DNA of 64,000 nucleotides from Nocardia caishijiensis NBRC 108228 (lineage in GTDB: Bacteria; Actinomycetota; Actinomycetes; Mycobacteriales; Mycobacteriaceae): NCBI RefSeq assembly GCF_001612825.1, contig NZ_BDBE01000039.1, positions 124,001-188,000 of the forward strand. Reading direction: 5' to 3'. The notes below the pieces were generated by a model. It made no database searches, was not told the DNA's origin, and was given only the letters and a program-made list of their open reading frames with translations. Positions 18,866 through 27,499 of the stretch are shown here, one piece after another (the stretch's first letter is position 1; the number at the start of each line of letters is the position of its first letter). The translations under genes and the position numbers were made by a program.

Positions 18866-20017
18866 ATGGCCGAACACTGTTCCCCCACCTTCGCCGACCT
18901 CACGGTCCAGCTCGGTTTCTCCTGCGAGGAGGCCGGTGGACTCGTCGAGTTCCGCAGCCCGTTCGGGCTGGAGAACTGGACCCTGCCCGTTCTCGAACTG
19001 ACCATCGTGCTCGGTGCGGTGCTGGCGCTCTGGTTCGCGATCGTGCGCCTGCGCCGCCACGGCGACCCGACCAACCTCGTCCTGTGGTTCGGTGCGACCG
19101 CCTACCTGTTCATCATCGAGCCGCCGCTGTACTTCCCGGCCGCGTTCGGTATCGAGGACCACGTCGACACGATGTTCGCGCACAACGTGTTCACCGTCGA
19201 CTTCCTGTGGGGCCGCCTGCCGATCTACATCGTCGCGATCTATCCACTGATGGCGACGATGGCCTTCGGGCTGGTGCGGATGCTCGGGATCTTCCGCCGG
19301 TTCGGTGTACTGATCGGTGCCACCTGCGTGGGCTTCGTGCACCACGCCTTCTATGAGATCTTCGACCACCTCGGGCCGCAACTGCGCTGGTGGGAGTGGT
19401 CGGTGGACAATCCGATCAACCAGCCGATGTTCGATTCGGTGCCGATGGGCAGCGTGGTGGTGTTCGCCGCGCTGTGGCCGATGTCGTTGGCGTTCTGTGT
19501 GCAGTATTTCGTCGGTCGCCATGTCGACGCGGGCACGCGGTTCACGGGCCTCGAATCGACCTGGCGCACCGTGGTCATCGGTCTGCTCGCCTCGGTCGGT
19601 ACTTTCCTGCTGCCACTACCGGCGACCGTGCTCGGTATGAGCAGCACGACGGTGCGCGGGGTGGTGTACGCGCTGGAACTCGCGGTGCTGATGGTCGTCG
19701 CCGCGATCGTCATGTTCCGCCAGTGGTCGGACCTACGCCGGGGCACCACTCCCGACCCCGGCTACGCCGACCCCTTCGTCCAGCGCTTCGCGACCTTGTA
19801 TCTGGTGGTCTTCGCGGGTCTCTGGCTCGCCGCCCTGCCCGACTTCTTCGCGGCCACCGACGGCGAGACCGGCAACGGCGACCCCATCGGCAACCTCTGG
19901 TACACCGTGGCCTGTTTTGTGATCGCCGGGTTGTCGATCCTGGCCACCTACACGGCGCGGGCCCGTTCGGCCGACCCCGGCACCTCCGCGGTGGCGGCCG
20001 CGGAGGTGCCTGGCTGA
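18866..20017 (+). CDS. Polytopic membrane protein of unknown function
   Basis: The 383-residue protein has about nine transmembrane helices after a short N-terminal segment containing two cysteines (AEHCSPTF...GFSCEEAGG). Polar residues inside or beside helices include HNVFTVDFLWGRLPIY and FVHHAFYEIFDHLGPQLRWW, whose histidines and glutamate could bind a cofactor or substrate. It is co-transcribed with the PF10118 protein (12-bp gap), which suggests a membrane-bound partner, for instance an electron-transfer or lipid-handling component. I do not recognise a named family. Confidence 0.75.
   Translation: MAEHCSPTFADLTVQLGFSCEEAGGLVEFRSPFGLENWTLPVLELTIVLGAVLALWFAIVRLRRHGDPTNLVLWFGATAYLFIIEPPLYFPAAFGIEDHVDTMFAHNVFTVDFLWGRLPIYIVAIYPLMATMAFGLVRMLGIFRRFGVLIGATCVGFVHHAFYEIFDHLGPQLRWWEWSVDNPINQPMFDSVPMGSVVVFAALWPMSLAFCVQYFVGRHVDAGTRFTGLESTWRTVVIGLLASVGTFLLPLPATVLGMSSTTVRGVVYALELAVLMVVAAIVMFRQWSDLRRGTTPDPGYADPFVQRFATLYLVVFAGLWLAALPDFFAATDGETGNGDPIGNLWYTVACFVIAGLSILATYTARARSADPGTSAVAAAEVPG
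19979..20010. terminator. Strong hairpin at the 3' end of the membrane-protein gene
   Basis: GGCACCTCCGCG (19979-19990) and CGCGGAGGTGCC (19999-20010) form a perfect 12-bp stem with an 8-nt loop, just before the stop codon at 20015-20017 and ahead of the convergent MpaB-like gene. There is no T-tract. It may reduce read-through between the convergent units. Confidence 0.5.
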
Positions 20018-20042
20018 CAGCGGCGACGACGTGCGGTCCGCC

Positions 20043-21047
20043 TCAGATGAGCGGCTTGTGCTTGCGGATGCGGCGCCGCACGTCACGCATCATGGACTGG
20101 GTACCCGCGAACCGGATGAACTTCGGGATGAACCGGTTGACGAAACCGACGAAGAGAAAGAGGTTCTCGAACCGGCGCTGGTCGGATTCACTCCATTCGA
20201 TCCCCATCTGCTCCTGGAAATGCGGCGGCAGGAACCCGGAGGTCAGGAACTGCAGCAGATTGCCGAACAGCAACCGCAGCGACCAGTGGATCATCCGCAG
20301 GTGCACGAGATCGCTGATGTAGGCACGGAACTCGTCGTCGCACACCACGTCCTTACACGCCTCGAGCCAGTACCGGTCGAAGTCCGCGCGGGTCTTGGGC
20401 CACATGTCGGGGTGCACCTGCAGGGTGGTGCCGAAGGTTTCGGCACCCTGATAGAACGCTTCCAGCTCCTCCTCGGACATCTTGCCGCACAGCAACTGGT
20501 GGGTGTCCTCGAAGCCGATGTAGATGGCGGCGGCCACGTACAGCTGCAGATTGCGGTCGAAGGCGTTGTACTTCACCTTGGAGTCGGGCCGCGACCTCAC
20601 CTGCCGATGCGCGACGTTGACGGCTTCGCGCATCGCCTTCTTGTCCTCGTCGGTACCGAGGATCGCGACCGCGAGGTAGGCCGAAGTGGTGCGCAGCCGC
20701 TTCCACGGATGCACCATGAGAGCACCGGATTCGACCGGGCTCTCCATCACACCCGCGGCCACCCCCTGGTGCGCGAACTGCATCGCCACGTTCGCGGCGG
20801 CGCCCGCGAACATCCAGAAGTCCAGGGCGTCGGCCAGCCGTGCGGGCTTCTTCCGCCGCGAGCGGTAGGTGTCGGGGATGTGGATGCGCACCCGGTCGAG
20901 GGTCAGTTGCCGGGGTGCCTGCTCGAGTCCGGGCCCCCCGGCCCGACCGACGGTGGGGCGCCATTGTCCGCCTCGGCTCTCCTCGACGTAGCTGTCGCTG
21001 GTCGGGTCCGAGTAGTCGGGTTCGCCTGGCTTCGTTGCCGTGGTCAT
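20043..21047 (-). CDS. Oxygenase MpaB family (DUF2236) protein
   Basis: The 334-residue protein belongs to DUF2236, related to MpaB and latex-clearing oxygenases. Features are FAHQGVAAGVMESPVESGAL, AYLAVAILGTDEDKKAMREAVNVAHRQV with the conserved His, and FLTSGFLPPHFQEQMGIEW near the end. The ATG at 21047 has GGAAAGG 6 bp upstream; an ATG two codons earlier is adjacent to that site. It has a shorter paralogue at 21565-22341. Two copies of the TAWGTTA-N6-ATTCT motif lie in its upstream region, so it is placed in the predicted lipid regulon. Confidence 0.83.
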   Translation of the reverse strand: MTTATKPGEPDYSDPTSDSYVEESRGGQWRPTVGRAGGPGLEQAPRQLTLDRVRIHIPDTYRSRRKKPARLADALDFWMFAGAAANVAMQFAHQGVAAGVMESPVESGALMVHPWKRLRTTSAYLAVAILGTDEDKKAMREAVNVAHRQVRSRPDSKVKYNAFDRNLQLYVAAAIYIGFEDTHQLLCGKMSEEELEAFYQGAETFGTTLQVHPDMWPKTRADFDRYWLEACKDVVCDDEFRAYISDLVHLRMIHWSLRLLFGNLLQFLTSGFLPPHFQEQMGIEWSESDQRRFENLFLFVGFVNRFIPKFIRFAGTQSMMRDVRRRIRKHKPLI

Positions 21048-21126
21048 CGTCATCCTTTCCCAGAAGCGTCCTCGCCCCGGATCTCGCGAACGCGGATCGC
21101 CGCCGAGCACTCCTCGACGTAGTCGC

Positions 21127-21144
21127 TATGTTACCGCCCATTCT
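21127..21144 (+). promoter_or_regulatory. TAWGTTA-N6-ATTCT motif, copy 1
   Basis: TATGTTACCGCCCATTCT lies 80 bp upstream of the MpaB-like gene and 176 bp before the acyl-CoA synthetase remnant. It is one of seven intergenic copies of a non-palindromic 18-bp motif confined to three divergent promoters of the lipid block. Confidence 0.6.
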
Positions 21145-21224
21145 CTAGGATTCGAGCGCGTTTTCGCCGAATACACACAGGCTTCACCCCACCTCCAGCG
21201 CCCCAACCTGGACATCTCGGCCAA

Positions 21225-21242
21225 TAAGTTACCCACAATTCT
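21225..21242 (+). promoter_or_regulatory. TAWGTTA-N6-ATTCT motif, copy 2
   Basis: TAAGTTACCCACAATTCT lies 98 bp after copy 1 in the same divergent region and 78 bp before the GTG of the acyl-CoA synthetase remnant. The first six bases also fit a TAnnnT -10 element, so a bound repressor could cover the promoter. Confidence 0.6.
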
Positions 21243-21319
21243 TACGGCTGCTAGTCTGGATTCCGCCCCGCCCACACGGGCGGCGACTCCTTTCCGACGA
21301 CCGACCCTCGGAGGTATCC

Positions 21320-21570
21320 GTGCCGTCCGTCTCCTTCGCTCCGACCGATGTCGTACGCGCCGTCGCCGATTCGCTGGCCGCTGCCGCCGTTCTGCACCGA
21401 CGTGGCGCGATCGAACTCCGGAACCCGATCGAGCTCTTACGGACGGCCCGGGACGCGACCGCGCTCGGTCCGGCGGTGACCACGCTGGCCCACGCCACCC
21501 GGGTCGCGAGCTCGGCCACCGCACTGATCGATGACCGGGGACCGATCACCTTCGAACAGCTCGATCACGC
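21320..21570 (+). pseudogene. Truncated acyl-CoA synthetase (FadD-like), N-terminal remnant
   Basis: A GTG with GGAGG 5 bp upstream starts a frame whose first roughly 83 residues look like the N-terminus of a fatty acyl-CoA synthetase: ELRNPIELLRTARDATALG, then TRVASSATALIDDRGPITFEQLD, the strand that normally leads into the AMP-binding domain. Homology stops there. The frame then runs antisense into the MpaB-like gene at 21565 and ends at 21742 without the P-loop or adenylation motifs; a full enzyme has about 540 residues. Both this gene and the opposing MpaB paralogue lose their 3' ends at the same point, which suggests one deletion joining them. Confidence 0.7.
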
Positions 21571-22341
21571 CTCGGGACCCACCGTCAGCACGCGGCCGAT
21601 CAGCCGCATCACGACCTCGAACGCGCGCTGCTCACGATCGCTCCACGCCAGCCCGAGTTCGTCGCGAAAGTGTTGCGGCAGAAAACCGGTCGTGAAGAAC
21701 CGGTTGACCCGGCGGAACAGCCGCCGCTCCCACCGCCCGTAGGGGCCCATGTCGACCAACTGGGTCAGCAGATACTCCCGCACCCGCTCGTCCGGGGAGA
21801 GTTCGGGCAGCATGGATCGCCAGTACTCGGCGAACGCGGCACGGTCCGGTGGCCAGAGCTTCTCCGGTACCTGCAAGGTCGTCCCGAATCTGGCCGCTTC
21901 GGCGTACAACTCGTCGGCCGATGCCTCGTCGAGCGGACCGAAGAGGTAGGTCAGCGAGTCGACCGTGCCCTGGTAGAGGCAGGCCGCCACCCACAGTTGC
22001 AGCCGCGGATCGAAGGCGTTGTAGCGCACAGGGCTGTCCGGCCCCGATCGCACCTGCCGGTGCGCGGTGTTCACAGCCTCGCGGAAGGCGACCCGGTCCT
22101 CGTCGGTGCCGAGCATCGCGACCGCGAGGTAGGTCAACGTGGTTCGCCCCCGCTTGCGCGGGCGCAGATCGAACCGTCCGCTGTCCACGGTGCTCTCCAC
22201 GACACCGCGCCCGACCGGCGCCCAGCTCAATTGCATGATCACATTGGCGGGCCCACCGAGAAACGCCGCCGGACCGGCCATGAAACGCCGCCGGTCGTCC
22301 GACGGTGCGGATGGACGTACAGCTTCGGTCCGACGACGCAT
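21565..22341 (-). CDS. Oxygenase MpaB family (DUF2236) paralogue, C-terminally shortened
   Basis: The 258-residue protein matches the 334-residue paralogue at 20043-21047 block by block (LTYLAVAMLGTDEDRVAFREA; VNTAHRQVRSGPDSPVRYNAFD; FFTTGFLPQHFRDELGLAWS). It has a short N-terminus and ends VLTVGPEA where the paralogue continues for about 25 more residues with a basic tail. The end coincides with the fadD remnant junction. The core, including the conserved His, is intact, so activity is possible. The start has GGGAG 5 bp upstream. It follows the thiolase gene by 36 bp on the same strand. Confidence 0.78.
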   Translation of the reverse strand: MRRRTEAVRPSAPSDDRRRFMAGPAAFLGGPANVIMQLSWAPVGRGVVESTVDSGRFDLRPRKRGRTTLTYLAVAMLGTDEDRVAFREAVNTAHRQVRSGPDSPVRYNAFDPRLQLWVAACLYQGTVDSLTYLFGPLDEASADELYAEAARFGTTLQVPEKLWPPDRAAFAEYWRSMLPELSPDERVREYLLTQLVDMGPYGRWERRLFRRVNRFFTTGFLPQHFRDELGLAWSDREQRAFEVVMRLIGRVLTVGPEA

Positions 22342-22377
22342 GACTACTCCCGTGTTTCGATGATCGACGCGACCGCG

Positions 22378-23541
<1,164 letters not shown>

Positions 23542-23585
23542 TGCGTTCCTCCTGCACAGTCGCCGCCCTTCGGCGATACCAGCGA

Positions 23586-23603
23586 TAAGTTACTCATGAT
23601 TCT
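23586..23603 (+). promoter_or_regulatory. TAWGTTA-N6-ATTCT motif, copy 3
   Basis: TAAGTTACTCATGATTCT lies 44 bp upstream of the thiolase start, within its likely promoter. Confidence 0.6.
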
Positions 23604-23666
23604 CGTGGAGGACAACCAGATGCGGCCCAAGCCGACAGCCCTATAGGCAAGCCGCGATACATGCGC

Positions 23667-23684
23667 TATGTTACCGGTAATTCT
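23667..23684 (+). promoter_or_regulatory. TAWGTTA-N6-ATTCT motif, copy 4
   Basis: TATGTTACCGGTAATTCT includes TTACCGGTAA, a perfect 10-bp palindrome. That symmetry is not conserved among the other copies. Confidence 0.6.
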
Positions 23685-23697
23685 CGTCACAAAGCCG

Positions 23698-23715
23698 AGA
23701 ATTCGTAGTAACTTA
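23698..23715 (-). promoter_or_regulatory. TAWGTTA-N6-ATTCT motif, copy 5 (reverse)
   Basis: On the minus strand the sequence reads TAAGTTACTACGAATTCT. It faces copy 4 with a 13-bp gap. It is the only reversed copy, and its direction is opposite to transcription of the mce operon. Confidence 0.6.
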
Positions 23716-23901
23716 GTCGGGGCGTCACCCAAGGTGACCACCGGCAACCCTCACGCTATCCGATGATTCAGGGGAAGATCGCGGATAGCCGGTTCCATCT
23801 CCCCGGGAACGTACAGCAACATCACTCGACCGTCAGCGACGTCGGCCGGCCACTCGGCCACCGCTGATCCACGGTCCTGCAGGAAGGAACAGCGGCACGC
23901 C

Positions 23902-24126
23902 ATGTTGCGACGGCTGGACAGGTTTCTCAGCTACGAGATGAAGGTGTCCGAATTTCTGGGCACGCTGATCATCCTCGGCATCCCCTACGGCCTCGTCGGG
24001 GTGATCTGGACCCTCACCCATACGAGCCACCTGCGCGATCTCCACGGCGTGGACCTGGTGATCTCATTCCTCGGCTCGATCGCGTGCTGGCCGGTGCTCA
24101 CCTTCGCGAATGTGACGATGACCTGA
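23902..24126 (+). CDS. Small two-helix membrane protein preceding the mce operon
   Basis: The 74-residue product starts with a basic segment (MLRRLDRFLSYEMKVSEFLG) followed by two hydrophobic helices (TLIILGIPYGLVGVIWTL and VISFLGSIACWPVLTFANV). AGGAAGGAA lies upstream of the ATG and its TGA overlaps the next start, so it is translated as part of the unit leading into yrbE. I do not recognise a family. Such small proteins are not part of the textbook yrbE-mce set, so it may be an accessory subunit of this transporter. Confidence 0.75.
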   Translation: MLRRLDRFLSYEMKVSEFLGTLIILGIPYGLVGVIWTLTHTSHLRDLHGVDLVISFLGSIACWPVLTFANVTMT

Positions 24127-24311
24127 TGATGGCACTGGTCTGGGTCATCGATCTGGTGGTGACCATCGTCAAGATCCTCGGTGGGCGCACCGAGGTGAAT
24201 CCGGTGCTCCGATTCGGTATGTGGATCGCCGTTCTGTGCGCGTTCGTGCTCGGCCTCGCCGCCGTCGCCGGACTCGTCGTTCTGCTCAACCATTGGCTCA
24301 GCACGCTCTAG
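24126..24311 (+). CDS. Small two-helix membrane protein, second gene of the mce operon
   Basis: The 61-residue protein has two hydrophobic helices (MALVWVIDLVVTIVKILGG and MWIAVLCAFVLGLAAVAGLV) joined by a short loop, GGRTEVNPVLRFG. Its ATG overlaps the TGA of the preceding gene (ATGA), a sign of coupling; an ATG one codon later is equally possible. It lies 37 bp before yrbE. The function is unknown; partner of the preceding protein or of the permease is a reasonable guess. Confidence 0.72.
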   Translation: MMALVWVIDLVVTIVKILGGRTEVNPVLRFGMWIAVLCAFVLGLAAVAGLVVLLNHWLSTL

Positions 24312-24348
24312 GCACCGAGCCCGACGAGTGAGAAAGGATCGGTGCGGC

Positions 24349-25200
24349 GTGACGCCACAACCGGCCACCGAACCGTCCGAGGTCGGACGGATCATCGACA
24401 GCGCCACCGGGCTCTGGCGACGGCATCCCCAGCAATCGGTCGAGACCCTGGGCAGGCAGGTCCTGCTCGGCCGGTCGGCGATCGTGCAGCTGTTCTGGTC
24501 GCTGGTGCGACGACGGTTCCCCTTCCAGGAGTTCGTCAAGCAGTGCGCGTTCATGGCCAATGTCTCGGCCCTGCCGACGGTCTTCGTCGCCATCCCGGTG
24601 GCGGTGGTCGTCTCGATCCAGGTGGGTGCGCTGGTCAACCAGGTCGGCGCCACCACCTTCATCGGCGCGGTCGCCGGTCTCGGCATCATCCGCCAGGGCG
24701 CACCGCTGGTCACCTGCCTGATGATCGCGGGCGCCGTCGGCTCGGCCATCTGCGCCGACCTCGGCTCACGCACCATCCGCGAGGAGATCGACGCGATGCG
24801 GGTGATGGGCGTCGACCCGGTGCGCCGACTCGTCGCACCTCGGCTCGTCGCCGCGGTGGTGGTGAGCATTCTGCTGTGCGGGTTCATCGTGTTCGTCGGT
24901 TTCGCCACCGCGTACCTGTTCAATGTGTACGCCCAGCACGGCACGCCGGGCTCGTTCATCAGTTCGTTCGCCTCGTTCGCGGTGGCCAACGACCTGATGG
25001 TCGCACTGTTCAAGGCGGCCCTCTTCGGTGCGCTCACCGCGATCATCGCCTGCGACATCGGCCTCAACACCAAGGGCGGCCCCGGCGGGGTGGCCAACGC
25101 CGTCAACTCCGCGGTGGTCACCTCGGCACTGATGCTGTTCGCGACCAACATCATCGTCACCCAGCTCTACAACGCCATCTTCCCCGCGAAGGTGGCATGA
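24349..25200 (+). CDS. yrbEA: YrbE-family ABC permease (MlaE-like), first copy
   Basis: The 283-residue inner-membrane permease belongs to the MlaE/YrbE family: TVFVAIPVAVVVSIQVGALVNQVGA, GSAICADLGSRTIREEIDAMRVMGVDPVRRLVAPR (the conserved EExDAxxxMGxxP cytoplasmic loop) and a C-terminal hydrophobic stretch. With YrbEB it would form the channel through which a Mce-bound lipid crosses the membrane, energised by an MceG ATPase that is not in this window. The GTG at 24349 is preferred; AAGGA lies 10 bp upstream, and a GTG at 24328 is the alternative. Confidence 0.93.
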   Translation: MTPQPATEPSEVGRIIDSATGLWRRHPQQSVETLGRQVLLGRSAIVQLFWSLVRRRFPFQEFVKQCAFMANVSALPTVFVAIPVAVVVSIQVGALVNQVGATTFIGAVAGLGIIRQGAPLVTCLMIAGAVGSAICADLGSRTIREEIDAMRVMGVDPVRRLVAPRLVAAVVVSILLCGFIVFVGFATAYLFNVYAQHGTPGSFISSFASFAVANDLMVALFKAALFGALTAIIACDIGLNTKGGPGGVANAVNSAVVTSALMLFATNIIVTQLYNAIFPAKVA

Positions 25201-25201
25201 C

Positions 25202-26065
25202 ATGGCCGCCGAATACACCCCGCCCGTGATGCGCCCGGTGCAGGCGCTGGCGGCGACGGCCAAGGTGCCGGTCCAGGCCAACCAGCGACTCGGCCATCAG
25301 GCCATCGTGTTCTTCCAGGCACTGATCGCCATCCCGTTCACGCTGCGTCACTACCGCAAGGAGGTCGCGCGCCTGGTGGCCGACGTCGGCTGGGGCAACG
25401 GCTCGTTGATCGTCGGTGGCGGCACGGTCGGCGTGGTGATCGTGCTGTGCGCGTTCGGTGGGATCACCGTCGGCATGGAGTCCTATTCCGCGCTGAACCT
25501 GCTCACCATGGGCCCGCTCACCGGCGCCATCTCCGGTTTCGCGACGACGCGCGAGATCGCGCCCATCCTCGGAACACTCGCCTTCGCCATCCAGTCCGGG
25601 TGCCGGTTCACCGCCCAGCTCGGCTCGATGCGGATCTCCGAGGAGATCGACGCGCTCGAGTCCATCGCGATCCGGCCGCTGCCGTATCTGGTGACCACCC
25701 GGATGATCGCGGCGACCGTCACGATCATCCCGCTCTACACCGTCGGCCTCGCGGTGGCCTACGTGGCGACCAAACTGTCGGTGCTGTTCCTCGGCGGGAC
25801 GACCGCGGGCACCTACGACCACTACTTCTACCAATTCCTGTTGGGCCCCGACGTGTTCTTCTCCCTGCTCAAGGTGGTGGTGTTCGTCCTGATCGCGGCG
25901 TTCATCCAGTGCTACTACGGGTTCGTCGCCACCGGTGGGCCCGAAGGCGTCGGAGTGGCGGCCGGGCGCGCGATCAAGATGGTCATCGTCGTCATGGTCT
26001 TCACGAATCTGTTTCTCACGCTTGCAATCTGGGGCATCGACCCCGGGTTCCGGATCTCGGGATAG
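25202..26065 (+). CDS. yrbEB: YrbE-family ABC permease (MlaE-like), second copy
   Basis: The 287-residue partner permease carries the same loop motif (GSMRISEEIDALESIAIRPLPYLVTTR) and ends in the conserved GPEGVGVAAGRAIK segment before its last helix. It starts one base after the stop of the first permease and is followed 9 bp later by mceA. Two non-identical YrbE subunits per operon are standard in Mycobacteriales. Confidence 0.93.
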   Translation: MAAEYTPPVMRPVQALAATAKVPVQANQRLGHQAIVFFQALIAIPFTLRHYRKEVARLVADVGWGNGSLIVGGGTVGVVIVLCAFGGITVGMESYSALNLLTMGPLTGAISGFATTREIAPILGTLAFAIQSGCRFTAQLGSMRISEEIDALESIAIRPLPYLVTTRMIAATVTIIPLYTVGLAVAYVATKLSVLFLGGTTAGTYDHYFYQFLLGPDVFFSLLKVVVFVLIAAFIQCYYGFVATGGPEGVGVAAGRAIKMVIVVMVFTNLFLTLAIWGIDPGFRISG

Positions 26066-26074
26066 GTCGATCGG

Positions 26075-27499
26075 ATGATTCTCGATCTCAGCGGCCGCGG
26101 CCCCAAACCCCTGCAACTCACCCTTGCGGGCCTCGCGGTGATCACCGCGTTCGCGGTCGCGCTGTATCTGCTCGCGTTGCGCTACAACGGCGAGTTCGAG
26201 GAAACGGTCACCGTCGGTGCCGATCTGACGAGCACCGGCGACGGGCTACCGCAGCGCGCGGACGTGAAGTTCCGCGGCATGGTTGTCGGCGCCGTCGGTT
26301 CGGTGGACATGGTGGCCGCGGGTGAACGCCAACGTGCCACGCTGGAGCTGAAACCCGGTCTGGCCGAGACGATCCCGGACACCGTGACCGCCAGGGTCGT
26401 CCCGGACAACATCTTCGGTGTCTCGTCCATCCAGCTGGTCGAGAACGGCGCGACCACCTCCGGTCTGCGCGCGGGCGCGGTCATCGCCGAGGACACCAGC
26501 GAGGCGACCATCCAGTTGCAGTCCACGCTCAACACCCTGCGCGACGTGCTCACCACCATCCAACCGGAGAAGCTCGGCCGGGTGCTCGCGACCTTGTCGG
26601 CGGCGCTCGACCCGGCCAGCCGGGTGCCCGGATCGACCATCGAACGGCTCGATCAGTGGCTCACCACGGTCCACCAGATCCCCGAGATCGGTGATCTGCT
26701 CGGCGATCTCGGCCGCGCGTCGACGGCGCTGAGTCAGTCGGCGCCGGAACTGGTCGGCGTGCTCGCCGATTCGGTGAATTCCGCGCGCACCCTGAACGAG
26801 AACCGGGCGAACCTGATCGAACTGCTCACGCAGGGCAACAGCACAGTCGACACGGTGAACGTGTTGTTCGGTGCCAACCCGAACGCGGGCAAGGAACTGG
26901 TCGCGGGTCTGGACGACCTGCTCGGCGGTATCGCGCGCGACCCCGGCGCGCTCCAGACGACGGCGGCCAACCTCAATGTGTCGCTGCGCAAGTTGCAGCA
27001 GGTGTTCAACTTCGGCCCGCGCAAGCAGATGACCTGGCGCATGGACGTGACGTTCACACCGTTCCAGCAGTACACCGCCGCCGACTGCCCCCGCTACGGC
27101 GAGATGACCGGTCCCCGCTGCGGCGGGCCGACCGTTCCCGAAGTCGCGCCACCGCAGGAGTATCCGGCCGGGATGCTGCCGAACTGGCTCGAGTCCGCCG
27201 GTCCGGCACCGGTGACACCGGCGCTGCCGCAGCTGCCCGCCCTGCCGAGCGTCACCATTCCGGCGATCCCCGGCCTGCCGCCGATTCCCGGCCTGCCCGC
27301 CATCCCGGGAATCACGGTTCCGGCCGCCGAACAAGCGCCCGCCGTCACCCCGGCGGCCGCGCAGCCACGACTCACCGGCATCGACGCGATCTCGGCGCTG
27401 GTCGGTGGCAGGCCGACCTTCAGTCAGCTGCTGCTGCTCAGCGCGATCCTCGGTGACACTCCCCTCGTTCCCGACACAGAAGACGGTGGCCGACAGTGA
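26075..27499 (+). CDS. mceA: Mce-family protein A
   Basis: The 474-residue protein has an N-terminal membrane anchor (about residues 17-36), an MCE domain (TVGADLTSTGDGLPQRADVKFRGM..., about residues 45-120) and a long helical region. Its C-terminal tail is rich in Pro/Ile/Leu with repeated IPGLP-type units (about residues 385-425). Mce proteins assemble into the cell-envelope tube that passes lipids to the YrbE permease. The tail is longer than a minimal MceA and may contact the cell envelope. It overlaps mceB by 4 bp. Confidence 0.92.
   Translation: MILDLSGRGPKPLQLTLAGLAVITAFAVALYLLALRYNGEFEETVTVGADLTSTGDGLPQRADVKFRGMVVGAVGSVDMVAAGERQRATLELKPGLAETIPDTVTARVVPDNIFGVSSIQLVENGATTSGLRAGAVIAEDTSEATIQLQSTLNTLRDVLTTIQPEKLGRVLATLSAALDPASRVPGSTIERLDQWLTTVHQIPEIGDLLGDLGRASTALSQSAPELVGVLADSVNSARTLNENRANLIELLTQGNSTVDTVNVLFGANPNAGKELVAGLDDLLGGIARDPGALQTTAANLNVSLRKLQQVFNFGPRKQMTWRMDVTFTPFQQYTAADCPRYGEMTGPRCGGPTVPEVAPPQEYPAGMLPNWLESAGPAPVTPALPQLPALPSVTIPAIPGLPPIPGLPAIPGITVPAAEQAPAVTPAAAQPRLTGIDAISALVGGRPTFSQLLLLSAILGDTPLVPDTEDGGRQ

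Larger units (their letters stand above)
23542..23901. promoter_or_regulatory. Divergent control region between thiolase and the mce operon
   Basis: This 360-bp gap contains no credible gene. It holds three copies of the TAWGTTA-N6-ATTCT motif, two in the plus direction (23586-23603 and 23667-23684) and one reversed (23698-23715), all in its left half. A weak dyad follows (GTTCC...GGAAC near 23790-23810). AGGAAGGAA near 23880 is the ribosome site for the first small membrane protein. Confidence 0.65.

Noticed and set aside
21565..21575. Insertion sequence at the fadD/MpaB junction
   Set aside because: No transposase, terminal inverted repeat or target duplication is visible; a simple deletion explains it.
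27220..27380. DNA repeat array or CRISPR-like repeat in mceA
   Set aside because: The repetition is a Pro/Ile/Leu-rich protein tail in frame; there are no spacers of constant size.
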